Assembly: GCF_013342145.1 (NCBI RefSeq)
Contig: NZ_JABUQZ010000001.1
Span: forward strand, 2,728,001-2,792,000
Source: Haloterrigena gelatinilytica
GTDB taxonomy: Archaea; Halobacteriota; Halobacteria; Halobacteriales; Natrialbaceae
Length of the DNA: 64,000 nucleotides
Reading direction: 5' to 3'
In this document: piece after piece, positions 18,108 through 27,337 of the stretch
How the letters are laid out: every line of letters starts with the position of its first letter
Position numbering within the stretch: the stretch's first letter is position 1
Position numbers and translations under genes: made by a program
Notes under the pieces: model-generated
Seen by the model: the letters and a program-made list of their open reading frames with translations, nothing else
What the model was told of the DNA's origin: nothing
The model's database searches: none

Positions 18108-19508
18108 ATGTCTGATACACTCACTCGCGACGATCGTTCCCGGCGCGTACGCGACTCGATCGTCGTTCCGGCCGTCTCCGTTCCGAGTTCCGACTGCTGT
18201 CTCCGCTCGCTGTCGCCGGCCGGCGTTCGCACGATCGTCGTCTCCGAGGAGCCGACGGCGAAGTCGTTCTGCTCGAGACACTGCGACGAAGCCGTGCTGG
18301 TTCCAGATCCGGCGGCCGACCTCGAGGGGTACGCGACGGCCCTGCTCGCGCTCGCTCGGCGCGAGGACGTTCGGACCGTCGTTCCCGCCCGCGAGCCCGA
18401 CGCGTTCGTTCTCTCGAAGTACCGAGACGCGTTCGCCGAGCACGTCGCGACGCCGTGGCCGACCCTCGAGACGCTCCGCCGCGTTCACGATCGGGTTCGG
18501 CTGGCCGAGGCGGCCGAGGCCGCCGGCGTCCCGGTTCCCGAGACGCGGCCGCTCGAGGCGGTCGACGCGATCGCTCGGCCGTCGGTCGTCAAGTCCCGGT
18601 ACAACCTTCTCGTCGACGAGTACGTCGAGTCGGTTCCGCCGGGGCGAGTGCGGCGGAGCAAGACCGTCGAACACCTGCGGCCGGGCGCGGCGGTGGAGCC
18701 GGCGTCGCTGCGCGAGACGTTCGGCCACGATCCGATCGTCCAGGAGTTCGTGCCGATCGACGAGGAGTACATGGTCGGCGCCCTCTACGAGCGCGGCGAG
18801 CCCGTTGCGACGGTCCAGCACAGACAGTTCCGCGGGACGTCCTACGCCGGCGGCGGCGGGGTCTACCGCGAATCGGTCCACAGCGACGCCCTCGAGGACG
18901 CCGCGCTGTCGCTGCTCGACGAACTCGAGTGGCACGGCCTCGCCTGCATCGAGTACATGCGCCACCCCGAGACGGGCGAGTTCTACCTCACGGAGATCAA
19001 CCCTCGCCTATGGACTTCGCTCGCCGCGAACGCGCGGATGGGCGCCGACTTCCCGCGGTACTACTGGCGGATGGCGACCGACCGCGCCGACGAGATCGAC
19101 GCCGGCTACGACGTCGGCGTCGGCTGTCACTACCTCAAGGGCGAACTGGCCCACGTCCTGAGTCACTTCCACGACGACTCCGAACTCGTCGATCGCCCGT
19201 CGATCGCGGACACGCTTCGGGCGATCGCCCGCTCCTGTTACGAGCAGCCCAATTTCGATCTCCTGAGTCGCGACGATCCCTGGCCCTTCGTCCAGGACGT
19301 CCTCGCCGAACTCGACCGGGGCGTCCTCGAGGGGATCGGGCCGGCCGACCTCGGCTATCGCGCCAGCGGCGCCGAGCAACCGGTCGACTGGCGCGAAGCG
19401 GCGCCCGCCGACGCGGTGGCGGACGCGAACGCCGACGTGCACGCGTCGTCGACGCGAGACGAACGGCCGCCGCTGCGCGAGTCGGTCGAAGAGCGGCGCT
19501 CCCCGTGA
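18108..19508 (+). CDS. ATP-grasp ligase (carboxylate-amine ligase type)
   Basis: 466 residues. The ATP-grasp core spans roughly residues 110-340, with HDRVRLAEAAEAAGVPVPETRPL, VVKSRYNLLVDEYVES, IVQEFVPIDEEYMVGALYERGE and the metal-binding FYLTEINPRLWTSLAANARMGADFP. These enzymes form an acyl-phosphate and join it to an amine. The substrate is unknown; similar proteins sit in peptide-like or polysaccharide-modification pathways. The last ~60 residues are low-complexity. An AT-rich promoter patch lies at 18021-18035. Confidence 0.85.
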   Translation: MSDTLTRDDRSRRVRDSIVVPAVSVPSSDCCLRSLSPAGVRTIVVSEEPTAKSFCSRHCDEAVLVPDPAADLEGYATALLALARREDVRTVVPAREPDAFVLSKYRDAFAEHVATPWPTLETLRRVHDRVRLAEAAEAAGVPVPETRPLEAVDAIARPSVVKSRYNLLVDEYVESVPPGRVRRSKTVEHLRPGAAVEPASLRETFGHDPIVQEFVPIDEEYMVGALYERGEPVATVQHRQFRGTSYAGGGGVYRESVHSDALEDAALSLLDELEWHGLACIEYMRHPETGEFYLTEINPRLWTSLAANARMGADFPRYYWRMATDRADEIDAGYDVGVGCHYLKGELAHVLSHFHDDSELVDRPSIADTLRAIARSCYEQPNFDLLSRDDPWPFVQDVLAELDRGVLEGIGPADLGYRASGAEQPVDWREAAPADAVADANADVHASSTRDERPPLRESVEERRSP

Positions 19509-19607
19509 GCGGGTCGACGCCGAGGCAAGCGGGAACAAGCCGCAACCCGACGCCGGTTCCGAGAACGTTTAGGCGGTGATCCGCTGAGAGTGAAATAGAA
19601 CGGCGCG

Positions 19608-20378
19608 ATGGGGACGAACACAGAATCGGACGCGGCCGCTCCGAGCACCGCGAGCGACGCGATCGGCGACGACGGACCGGGTTCGGATCCGGAGAGCGTC
19701 ACGTTCGACTGGGAGGGGCTGCGAGCCGGCTTTCTGGCCTGTCTGCCGGTCGCCGTCGGCGTCGGCGGCTACGGGGTCGCGTTCGGCGTCCTCGCGAATC
19801 GGGCGGGGCTGAGCCTCGCGGAGGCGGCGCTGATGAGCATGACCGTCTTCGCGGGCGCCTCCCAGATCATCGCCGTCGAACTCTGGGCGGATCCGATCCC
19901 GATCGCGGCGATCGTCGCCACGACGTTCGCGGTCAACGTGCGCTACTCCCTGATGGGCGCGGCGCTGCAGCCGTGGTTTCGCCACCTCTCGCCGAGCCAG
20001 ATCTACTCGAGTCTCGTGTTGATGGCCGACGAGAACTGGGCGCTATCGATGCAGGAGTTCGCGTCGGGGAGCGATCGCGGCGCCTTCCTGCTGGGCAGCG
20101 GCGTCGCGCTCTGGCTGTGCTGGGTCGCGTCGACGGTTCTGGGCGTCCTCGCCGGCGAGTCCGTCGGCGATCCGGCGCAGTACGGCGTCGACTTCATCCT
20201 CACGGCCGTCTTCGTCGCGCTCGCCGTCGAGCTCTGGGACGGCCGGTCGACGCTGGCGCCGTGGCTCGTCGCGCTGGCCACGAGCGTCCTCGCCGCGACC
20301 GTCCTCCCGGGGCAGTGGTACATCCCCCTGGGCGGGTTCGCCGCGGCCGTCGTCGAGGTGGTGAGACACGATGGTTGA
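19608..20378 (+). CDS. azlC: AzlC-family amino-acid exporter large subunit
   Basis: 256 residues; after a ~35-residue hydrophilic N-terminus there are several transmembrane helices. It matches AzlC: LRAGFLACLPVAVGVGGYGVAFGVLANRAGLS, MSMTVFAGASQI, NVRYSLMGAALQPW. AzlCD pairs export branched-chain amino acids and analogues (LIV-E family). The azlD start lies 8 bp inside its 3' end, so the two are translationally coupled. Confidence 0.92.
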   Translation: MGTNTESDAAAPSTASDAIGDDGPGSDPESVTFDWEGLRAGFLACLPVAVGVGGYGVAFGVLANRAGLSLAEAALMSMTVFAGASQIIAVELWADPIPIAAIVATTFAVNVRYSLMGAALQPWFRHLSPSQIYSSLVLMADENWALSMQEFASGSDRGAFLLGSGVALWLCWVASTVLGVLAGESVGDPAQYGVDFILTAVFVALAVELWDGRSTLAPWLVALATSVLAATVLPGQWYIPLGGFAAAVVEVVRHDG

Positions 20379-20685
20379 CGTCCTCTCGCTGGATCCGCTG
20401 GTCGTCGGCGTCATCCTCGCGATGACCGTCGTCACCGTCGTCGCGAAGGTCGGCGGCACCTGGCTCGTCCGCCACGTCGAGGTGAGCGAGCGCCTGCAGG
20501 CGGGACTGGACGTCCTGCCGGGCGCGATCGTGATCGCCGTTCTCGGCCCGGAGCTGGCGGCCGGCGGGCCGGCCGAGTGGGGCGCGGCCGCACTCGTGCT
20601 GGCGGTAATGTGGCGAACCGAGAGCATCATCCTCGCGCTGGTGACCGGCGTCGTCGCCGTGGTGTCGCTGCGGACGCTGCTCTGA
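20371..20685 (+). CDS. azlD: AzlD-family exporter small subunit
   Basis: 104 residues, mostly hydrophobic, about four transmembrane helices, typical AzlD length. VVAKVGGTWLVRHVEVSERLQAGLDVLPGAIVIAVLGPEL fits the family. It partners AzlC at the cytoplasmic membrane, with its start overlapping the end of azlC by 8 bp. Confidence 0.9.
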   Translation: MVDVLSLDPLVVGVILAMTVVTVVAKVGGTWLVRHVEVSERLQAGLDVLPGAIVIAVLGPELAAGGPAEWGAAALVLAVMWRTESIILALVTGVVAVVSLRTLL

Positions 20686-20755
20686 TCGTCGCGGGCCGGC
20701 ACGCGGTGCTGCCGCCACGCTCGAGTTTATCCGATCGGCCGCCGTATCGACGACC

Positions 20756-21016
20756 ATGGCAACGCGCGTCGAACGCTCCTTTCGCGGCATCTCCGAACGA
20801 CTGGCGATCCGGTACCTGACGAACCTCGGCGGCGAGCGGGTCGACGACGACACCGTCGCGGGCGAGGACTGGACGGCCACCCTCTCCTCCGAGAAAGTCG
20901 GAATCGGCCCGTCGCTGCAACTGACGGAGGTGACCGTCGTCTTCGAGGGCGACGAGGACCGCCTCGACTCGCTCGTCGAGAAGTTCGCCCAGAAGGCGAT
21001 GCGCGCGGGTGGCTGA
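20756..21016 (+). CDS. Conserved hypothetical small protein
   Basis: 86 residues with an alpha/beta look (RYLTNLGGERVDDDTVAGEDWTATL..., LTEVTVVFEGDEDRLDSLVEKFAQKAMRAGG). No family is recognised with certainty. The next gene's ATG overlaps its TGA by one base (TGATG at 21014-21018), so the two products are translationally coupled and probably work together. Confidence 0.75.
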   Translation: MATRVERSFRGISERLAIRYLTNLGGERVDDDTVAGEDWTATLSSEKVGIGPSLQLTEVTVVFEGDEDRLDSLVEKFAQKAMRAGG

Positions 21017-21426
21017 TGTCGGGCGAGCCGATCGAGGGCCAGATCCTCGTGCTCACGGCGGCGAAGGCGAGCGTCGCGCCGACGCGGCTGCCGGACCTCG
21101 TCGACCGCGCGCAGCGCCGTCTGGCGGCCGACCGCGAGCGCTACCGACGGGAGTACGAGCGCGTCCACGCGGACGACCTGCGCGAGGCGTTTCTGGTCGA
21201 GTGGGGCCACTGGGAAGCGGTAGGCGAGGAGCTCGGCATGACCGACCGCGAGCGGTCGGCCGTCCGTCGCGCACACGAGGAGCAACTGCTGCGGATCGGA
21301 CGCCGAACCGACCGCGAGGAGACGTTCGAGACGGCCCTCGAGATTCGGGAACCGGTCTGTATCGGGACGAACGGCGCGGACGCGAACGGAGGCGAACCGA
21401 ACGGCGCGGCCGACGACGGACCGTAA
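21016..21426 (+). CDS. Conserved hypothetical protein coupled to upstream gene
   Basis: 136 residues; helical and charged through residue 100 (DLVDRAQRRLAADRERYRREYERVHADDLREAFLVEWGHWE), with a low-complexity tail rich in Asn, Gly and Ala. There is no catalytic motif. It forms a tight operon with the preceding 86-residue protein, sharing the TGATG junction. Confidence 0.72.
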   Translation: MSGEPIEGQILVLTAAKASVAPTRLPDLVDRAQRRLAADRERYRREYERVHADDLREAFLVEWGHWEAVGEELGMTDRERSAVRRAHEEQLLRIGRRTDREETFETALEIREPVCIGTNGADANGGEPNGAADDGP

Positions 21427-21516
21427 CGCCGCCCTGTCGATGCCGGCTCAAACCGGCGGTCGACACCGATGGCAACTATAAAGAGCGTGTTCGCCCTTGC
21501 TCAATGCACTGAGACG

Positions 21517-21969
21517 ATGGCTATCGATCAGGAGACCGACATGGCCGACGCGGAGATCGACGACTTCCTCGGCGACCACGAGACGGGGGTGTTATCGCTC
21601 GCGCGAACCGACGACCCCTACGCGATTCCGATCTCGTACGGGTACGACGACGACGAGCGCGTGTTCTATATGCGGCTGGTGTCGACGCCGGAGAGCGAGA
21701 AGCGGGCGTTCCTCGAGTCCTCGCCGGCGGCGCGGCTCGTCGTCTACGACGAGCGGGACTCGACCTATCGGAGCGTCATCGCGACGGGGCAGTTAGAGGA
21801 CATTTCGCCGTCGGAGCTGACGCCGGACCAGATCGCCCAGTACGGCGAGGCGAAGCGACCGCTGTTCGAAATCTGGGCGCAGGGTAAGGAAGAGCTGGAT
21901 ATCGAACTCTACCGACTCGATCCGGACAGCCTCGAGGGACGGCGAACCGAAGTCGATCGCGAGGAGTAA
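21517..21969 (+). CDS. Pyridoxamine 5'-phosphate oxidase-like flavin protein
   Basis: 150 residues from the ATG at 21517. The split-barrel flavin fold is seen in TGVLSLARTDDPYAIPISYGYDDDERVFYMRLV, SPAARLVVYDE and RSVIATGQLEDI. Family members bind FMN, F420 or heme; which applies here is unclear. A TATAAA at 21477-21482 is about 35-40 bp upstream. In-frame codons before 21517 cross the promoter and are rejected. Confidence 0.85.
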   Translation: MAIDQETDMADAEIDDFLGDHETGVLSLARTDDPYAIPISYGYDDDERVFYMRLVSTPESEKRAFLESSPAARLVVYDERDSTYRSVIATGQLEDISPSELTPDQIAQYGEAKRPLFEIWAQGKEELDIELYRLDPDSLEGRRTEVDREE

Positions 21970-22011
21970 CGTCGGTCGGTAGGGGCCATCGGTACGGGAG
22001 CGATCGAGCGT

Positions 22012-22161
22012 TCAGTTCGTCTGTTGCTCGGCGGCGAAGTCCGCGGTCGTGACGTCGGCACCGCAGACCGGACACCCGTGTTCGAGCGTGGCCTCGCGCA
22101 TCTCCTCGTTGACCTCGATCGCTTGGCCGCATTCCGGACAGGTAAATTCGTATCTGCTCAT
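22012..22161 (-). CDS. Small zinc-ribbon protein (49 aa)
   Basis: 49 residues with CPECG (8-12) and CPVCG (30-34) separated by an acidic helix, then a hydrophilic tail. It is a typical two-knuckle haloarchaeal zinc ribbon. A TATATATA box at 22214-22221 lies upstream on the correct side. The function is unknown. Confidence 0.75.
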   Translation of the reverse strand: MSRYEFTCPECGQAIEVNEEMREATLEHGCPVCGADVTTADFAAEQQTN

Positions 22162-22299
22162 GAGATGGGCGTAGTCCGTGTGTCTCGTGGGTCGTCTACG
22201 TTCATAGCTGTGCGTCCACTATATATAGGGTTGCGGTTCGACGCCGACCCGCAGTAGGTCCCGAAGCGTTTTTGCATCATGAGTGGCCGGTCGGTGCGA

Positions 22300-22968
22300 T
22301 CAGTCGTCGTACTCGAGGATCGCGTCGAGGAGTTTCGTTTGCGCGGCCGCGAGGTGTTCGGTGAACGTCGTGCTCGTGATCCCGAGTTCCTCGGCGACCT
22401 CGCCCGCGTTGGCTCGCTTCGGGTGCTCGAAGTAGCCCATCCGGTGGGCCGTCTCGAGGACCTCGAGCTGGCGGGCGGTCAGGGTGCTCCGGTCGACGAA
22501 GACGAGGTTCCGCTCGTCGTGGTCCTGCTGGGACTGCAACAGGCGCTGGACGTCGAGGTTCGAGTACCGCTCCTTGAGATCGCCGATGATCGCCTGTAAG
22601 CCGTGCATATCCGACGCGTGGAAGGTCAGATACAGCGACGCCCCCTTCGTGCGGACGTCGACCAGCGGCGAGTCGTGGCGTTCGATACACTCGCAGGGAC
22701 AGCCCCGCCCCAGCTCGCGGCCGAACCGATACACCTCGCTCGAGCCGTAAGAGAAGACGGGTTCGATGTCGACGTCGGCGTCCACGTCGAACCGGCTGGG
22801 ATACTCCTCCGCCTCGAGCATGAACTCCTCGGTCACGCGCTCGGGCGCGTCCGGATTCGCGCTCTTCGAAACGGAGAGGACGCGACCGCTCGCCGCCGCC
22901 GAAGCCGCCGTGACGACGCAGCCGGCCGGATCGTCTATTTTGATCTCCGCTCGAATCCCCGAAGGCAT
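22300..22968 (-). CDS. HTH_10 (bat-type) transcriptional regulator
   Basis: 222 residues from the ATG at 22968. The N-terminal ~150 residues form the haloarchaeal sensor-like region, with a cysteine pair GRGCPCEC near the middle. The C-terminal HTH_10 is clear: LTARQLEVLETAHRMGYFEHPKR then VAEELGITSTTFTEHLAAAQ. The Cys cluster could sense redox or metal (inference). It is divergent from a winged-helix gene with about 230 bp between them. Same architecture and length as the gene at 54719. Confidence 0.88.
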   Translation of the reverse strand: MPSGIRAEIKIDDPAGCVVTAASAAASGRVLSVSKSANPDAPERVTEEFMLEAEEYPSRFDVDADVDIEPVFSYGSSEVYRFGRELGRGCPCECIERHDSPLVDVRTKGASLYLTFHASDMHGLQAIIGDLKERYSNLDVQRLLQSQQDHDERNLVFVDRSTLTARQLEVLETAHRMGYFEHPKRANAGEVAEELGITSTTFTEHLAAAQTKLLDAILEYDD

Positions 22969-23199
22969 AGCTACTGCTGAGGGAGCCGGCCTCGTAAACC
23001 CTGTGTCCCGTCTCGCTCGCCGGCGACACCCGCCGTTTCGAGGGTCGTGCTGGTAGATACCACGGAACCCGCCACTCGTCCCCGCGAGAAACCAGCTCGA
23101 TAGCACGCCACACGCCTGTTTTCGCAGCCGCATATAAAGGGCCCAGATTTAGTGGGACTCATTTGGAGGGGGTCGGGCCGATAGTAGGGAGTGAAGACG

Positions 23200-23586
23200 A
23201 TGTCCGCTACGAACTCTACCACGAAGCGAGGATGGCCCGCAACCGACGACGCGATCGACGCAGGCGCCGTGCTCGGCGCGCTCGACGACGACGCCTGCCG
23301 AGCCATCCTCGAGGCGACGAGCGAGGAGTCGCTGACCGCGACGGAACTGTCCGAGCAGTGTGACATCCCGATGTCGACGGCCTACCGGAAGGTCGAGAAG
23401 CTAACGGAGGCCGAACTGGTCGAGGAGCGCGTCCGGATCAACACCTCCGGCAAGCACGCGACCGAGTACCGCAAGTCATTCGACGACGTGCACGTCTCGA
23501 TCGACGACGGGGAGGTCGCGATCGAGCTGACGAAGCCGGAAGCCGAATCCGACGCCGGCGCGAACTACGCCGTCGCCGACGACTGA
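23200..23586 (+). CDS. Winged-helix (ArsR-like) regulator
   Basis: 128 residues. The helix-turn-helix is LTATELSEQCDIPMSTAYRKVEKLTEAELVEERV, preceded by DDDACRAILEATSEES as usual in this haloarchaeal group. A short beta-rich tail follows (VHVSIDDGEVAIEL). The ATG at 23200 is preferred; a GTG at 23191 is in frame. It is divergent from the HTH_10 gene and may be its regulatory partner. Confidence 0.85.
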   Translation: MSATNSTTKRGWPATDDAIDAGAVLGALDDDACRAILEATSEESLTATELSEQCDIPMSTAYRKVEKLTEAELVEERVRINTSGKHATEYRKSFDDVHVSIDDGEVAIELTKPEAESDAGANYAVADD

Positions 23587-23716
23587 GCGTCCCCGACGTG
23601 ACCGGACGAGCCGCTGGGAACACCACTGCTCGGATCACGTCGTAGCGGACGTCCCGACGGCCCGCGAATCGATCTTTTGAACTACCCGATGTGATCGGTA
23701 GCGACGGCTCGACGGC

Positions 23717-24349
23717 TCAATCGGCCGCGTGTTCGGACTCGTCCTCGAGCGGGAGCAACCGGTCCGGCGCGACCGAGAGCACGGCGTCCGGCGCGCGCTC
23801 GAGGAGCCGCTGGGCGACGCTGACGAGCGGTTTTCGCACGAACGTGTAGCCCACTGAAATAGCGAGGAGGACGAGCGCGGCCGTCCGAATCGGTCCTTCG
23901 AAGACCAGGAGAGCGGGAACCGAGAGCATGCTTGCGAGGAGGAGGTCCTCCGGCGCGCCGTCGTAGCGGATCCACCGGCGGGGTGCGAGCCAGCGATCGT
24001 GGTAGTGGCTGTAGACCGCCCGCTCGGAGGTCGCCCGCCACGGTTTTAGCTCGAGGCCGCCGCCGAACCGATCGCTCGCGGAGTGCAGTCCGGCGGCCAG
24101 CAGGAAGACGGCGAGGCCGACGGTCGCGGCGGTCGGGACGAGGACGGCGGCGAGACTCGCGGGAACCGCGAGCGCGCCGTAGTAGACGGGGAAGTGGAGC
24201 GTCTTCCGGTGGCCCGCGTAGAGGTCGAAGTCGGGGAACAGCCCCCCGAGGATCGCCGCGCTCGCGACGACGACCGCGAACTGCGGCGCGACGACGGCGA
24301 CGGCGGCGGCGAGCGCGAGCCCCGCGAAGACGTGGGTCGTAGCCATCAT
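23717..24349 (-). CDS. Integral membrane metal-dependent hydrolase-like protein (DUF457/YdjM type)
   Basis: 210 residues with several transmembrane helices. It carries the family's polar motifs in membrane context: ATTHVFAGLALA, GGLFPDFDLYAGHRKTLHFPVYYG and LHSASDRFGGGLELKPW, whose His and Asp residues probably bind metal. Family members are called LexA-regulated or putative hydrolases, with no proven reaction. Two successive ATGs (24349 and 24346) are possible starts. A perfect 14-bp palindrome lies 55-68 bp upstream. Confidence 0.82.
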   Translation of the reverse strand: MMATTHVFAGLALAAAVAVVAPQFAVVVASAAILGGLFPDFDLYAGHRKTLHFPVYYGALAVPASLAAVLVPTAATVGLAVFLLAAGLHSASDRFGGGLELKPWRATSERAVYSHYHDRWLAPRRWIRYDGAPEDLLLASMLSVPALLVFEGPIRTAALVLLAISVGYTFVRKPLVSVAQRLLERAPDAVLSVAPDRLLPLEDESEHAAD

Positions 24350-24403
24350 GGTAGCCCGCCGTAGGACGGGCGCGGGGATACGTTCGTCGGCGCTCGCGCT
24401 TCT

Positions 24404-24417
24404 AGTAGTCGACTACT
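24404..24417. promoter_or_regulatory. Perfect 14-bp palindrome
   Basis: AGTAGTCGACTACT reads identically on both strands, 55-68 bp upstream of the minus-strand membrane hydrolase gene. It could be a dimeric regulator site at or just above the promoter. Nothing identifies the regulator. Confidence 0.4.
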
Positions 24418-24443
24418 GATTCGACAGTTCACCGTTGCGATAG

Positions 24444-24563
24444 CGCGCTGTTGGCCGTCCGAGCGAATCGGTTGAGGAGGGTGTGGAGATCCCTGTTGCC
24501 ACGGTGGGCAGGACGGCCTCCCATCTTCACGAGGAACTCGAGCGGGGCCGTACTCGAGGTTAG
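24444..24563 (+). pseudogene. Orphan coding-like fragment (about 39 codons)
   Basis: Between a TAG at 24441 and a TAG at 24561 the plus strand reads as an acidic, protein-like segment (RPSESVEEGVEIPV... TASHLHEELERGR) with no start codon. The codons are less GC-biased than nearby genes. It may be the last piece of a degraded mobile-element gene. It overlaps the final bases of the DUF998 gene on the other strand. This is weak evidence. Confidence 0.25.
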
Positions 24564-25195
24564 TCCACGGCAGCGTCAATCGGCGGCTCGGCCAACAGAT
24601 AGCCGCCGAAGGCCAGCAGCCACAGCATCGGCGGGGAGACGATCAGCCGCTCGGCGCCGCCGTGACCGATCGGGCCGAAGACCGCAGGAGCGCCGGCGTC
24701 GCCGACCGCCATCACCGCCACGAAGGCGATTCCGACGAGTCCGGCGAGGACCGAGATCCCTTTCATCGGGCCGGCGACGCGAGTCCCGCTGGCGATCGCC
24801 TCGAGGTTGAACCCGAGGAAGGCCGCGAGCGCGAACAGCCCGTGGAGGTCCCCGTCGTCGAGCGGGACGACGCCCGCGCCGATCGCCCCGACGGCGGCGA
24901 GGACGTAGACGGCCAGAATCCACCGCGTCCCGTGGGCCCGGTAGAAGAGGTAGCCGCCGACGAGGTTCAGCGCGCCGGCGGCGACCAGCGACGCGTCGAA
25001 CAGCGGCGCCGCCTCGTCGATCGCGCCGAGATCGCTGAGCGCCCCCTGCGCGAAGTCGGAGCCGGGTGCCGTCGACGCGGCGAGCACGCTGACGGTCACG
25101 AACTGGGCCGCGAGCGCGACGAACACGAGTCCGGTGAGCCACTGGTTGTCGCCCCGCGGCTCGTGGACCCTGATATCGGACCGTTCGATCGCCAT
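24560..25195 (-). CDS. DUF998-family membrane protein
   Basis: 211 residues with about six transmembrane helices. Features matching DUF998 include ALSDLGAIDEAAPLFDASLVAAGALNLVGGY near the N-terminus and GVVPLDDGDLHGLFALAAF. These are haloarchaeal and bacterial membrane proteins of unknown role. Probably monocistronic; the region 25196-25372 shows no gene. Confidence 0.85.
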   Translation of the reverse strand: MAIERSDIRVHEPRGDNQWLTGLVFVALAAQFVTVSVLAASTAPGSDFAQGALSDLGAIDEAAPLFDASLVAAGALNLVGGYLFYRAHGTRWILAVYVLAAVGAIGAGVVPLDDGDLHGLFALAAFLGFNLEAIASGTRVAGPMKGISVLAGLVGIAFVAVMAVGDAGAPAVFGPIGHGGAERLIVSPPMLWLLAFGGYLLAEPPIDAAVD

Positions 25196-25372
25196 GTGTG
25201 CCGTTCCACTCGCGCCGGTTTGATACTGGGGGCTAACGACGTGAACGTTGCGAGCGTCCGCTCGCTGTGTGAGTTGGGCGCCTTCGGCGAACCCGAGGTG
25301 GAAAACGTTCGGTGACTGGACTAACCACGCTATCCGAAGTCCGCGGAAGAAACCGGTCGGGAGACGCCGAAC

Positions 25373-27304
25373 TCAGTCGTCGCCCGGTGCCGCAGCGCCG
25401 CTGTCGCCCGCCGAGACGCCCGTTCCGGGGCCGATGTCGATGCCGAGGTCGTCGAGTTTCTCGTCGGGGACGACGCCGTCGACCCAACCGCGGTGGTCGT
25501 AGTACTCCTCCTTCATCTCCTCGAGTTCGCAGTACTCGCCCTCCGAGGCGCCCTGACCGTGGATCCCGTCCTCGAGGAAGCGCTCGGGCAGCGAGTCGTC
25601 GCTGCCGTCGAAGCCCACGAGGTTGTTGTAGTACCGCTCCAAGTTGTAGATCCGTTCCCCGGCCTCGAGCAGTTCGTCTTCGGTGACGTCGAGACCGGTC
25701 ATCCCGTTGTACTGGGTGACGTACTCCTCGATGCCCTCCGCGAAGGCGTTGAACTTGCAGATGTCGAACGAGTCGCTGATGGCGTGGAGGTCCTGGAACT
25801 GGGCGGTGAGTTCGCCCTTGCCCTCCCACTCGTAGGGGTCGACCTTCTCGGGGATGCCCAGAATCTCCGCAGCAGGGGTGTAGCCCCGCAGGTGGCAGGC
25901 CCCCCGGTTCGAGGTGGCGTAGCCGATGCCCATCCCTTTCAGACAGCGCGGGTCGTAGGCGGCGATGGTCTCGCCCTTGACGTCCAGTCGGCAGTCGTGA
26001 GCGTCGAACCGCTCGGCCGCGCCCTCCGCGCCCTCGGCGAGCCCGTCAGCGAGGTCGCCGTCGCGGTGGGCGATCTTCTCGATCAGCTCGACCATCTGTT
26101 CGGTGTCGCCCCAGTTGACGTCCTCGTCGACGTACCCCTTCTCGCTCATCTCCATGGCCATCGCGAGCATGTTGCCCGTGTCGATGGTGTCCATCCCGAA
26201 GTCGTTACAGCGGTCGATCATGAGGGCGATCTGGTCCCGGTCGTCGTTGGCGGAGTTCGTCCCGAGCGCCCAGGCGGACTCGTACTCGTAGGACTCCATC
26301 CGGACGTTCAGCTCCTCGCCCTTGTGCATCACGTCGACTTCGACCTCCTTCTTGCAGGCGACCGGACAGGAGTGACAGGTGGGTTCGTCGACGAGGATGT
26401 TCTCGCGGACGTTCTCGCCGCTGATCCGATCGGCATCGAGGTCGTGCGGTCGATCGGCCTCGCTCTCGTTGTAGGCGTTCCCCGAGGTGTAGACCCCGTT
26501 CTTCGTCGGATGACCGTCCATCTCCTCGGTGATGTTCATCAGGACGTTGGTCCCGTACATCGAGAGGCCGCCCTCGTTCGGTGCGGTGACCTCCGACTCC
26601 TGGATGGCCTGCATGGCCTGCTGGTGGCCCTCCATGAACGTCTCCTTGTCAGCGGGTTTGGGCATCTTCGTCCCGGACTTGACGACGACCGCCTTGAGGT
26701 TCTTCGAGCCGGCGACGCAGCCGGTGCCGCCGCGGCCGGAGGCCCGGTCGTCCTCGTTCATGATGTTCCCGAAGCGAACGAGGTTCTCGCCCGCGGGACC
26801 GATCGCCATGATCGAGAGGTTCTTGCCGAAGGCCCCCTCGACTTCCTCTTCGATTATATCGCGGGTCTCGTGAACGCCCGTCCCCCAGAGGTGGGAGGCG
26901 TCCCGGAGTTCGACCTCGCCGTCCTCGACGAAGGCGTATACCGGCTCGTCGGCCTGTCCCTCGAACAGCAGGCCGTCGAAGCCGGCCCACTTCAGCCGGG
27001 CGCCCGACCAGCCGCCGTGGTGGCTGTCCGTGACGGTGCCCGTCAGCGGCGATTTCGTGCAGATGGCGATCCGACCGCTCATCGTCACCTGCGTCCCCGA
27101 CAGCGGGCCGTTCATGAAGGCCAGCAGGTTATCGGGCCCGAGCGGATCGACGTCGGGACCCTGTTCGAAGACGTACTTCACGCCGAGGCCGCGCGCCCCG
27201 ATATACTTCTCCGCGTCTTCGTCGTCGATCGACTCGTAGTTCACCTCCCCATCGCTCAGATCGATACGTGCGACGTTGTCTTGGAATCCACCGAGTTCAG
27301 TCAT
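25373..27304 (-). CDS. aor: Aldehyde:ferredoxin oxidoreductase, tungsten type (copy 1)
   Basis: 643 residues. It oxidises aldehydes to acids in the cytoplasm using a tungsten bis-pterin and one 4Fe-4S cluster, passing electrons to ferredoxin. Cluster ligands are visible at Cys310, Cys313, Cys317 (CHSCPVAC) and Cys516 (FDICKF). Pterin-binding loops include RGLGVKYVF, HHGGWSGARLKWAGFDG and the RGGTGCVAGSKNLKAV segment. A paralogue lies at 49924-51846; the last ~190 residues and the block around 210-257 are nearly identical, while the middle is diverged. Both genes share a promoter motif. Confidence 0.95.
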   Translation of the reverse strand: MTELGGFQDNVARIDLSDGEVNYESIDDEDAEKYIGARGLGVKYVFEQGPDVDPLGPDNLLAFMNGPLSGTQVTMSGRIAICTKSPLTGTVTDSHHGGWSGARLKWAGFDGLLFEGQADEPVYAFVEDGEVELRDASHLWGTGVHETRDIIEEEVEGAFGKNLSIMAIGPAGENLVRFGNIMNEDDRASGRGGTGCVAGSKNLKAVVVKSGTKMPKPADKETFMEGHQQAMQAIQESEVTAPNEGGLSMYGTNVLMNITEEMDGHPTKNGVYTSGNAYNESEADRPHDLDADRISGENVRENILVDEPTCHSCPVACKKEVEVDVMHKGEELNVRMESYEYESAWALGTNSANDDRDQIALMIDRCNDFGMDTIDTGNMLAMAMEMSEKGYVDEDVNWGDTEQMVELIEKIAHRDGDLADGLAEGAEGAAERFDAHDCRLDVKGETIAAYDPRCLKGMGIGYATSNRGACHLRGYTPAAEILGIPEKVDPYEWEGKGELTAQFQDLHAISDSFDICKFNAFAEGIEEYVTQYNGMTGLDVTEDELLEAGERIYNLERYYNNLVGFDGSDDSLPERFLEDGIHGQGASEGEYCELEEMKEEYYDHRGWVDGVVPDEKLDDLGIDIGPGTGVSAGDSGAAAPGDD

Positions 27305-27337
27305 CGTCGTTCACACTCGGTCTCTTCCCCCTGGAGT

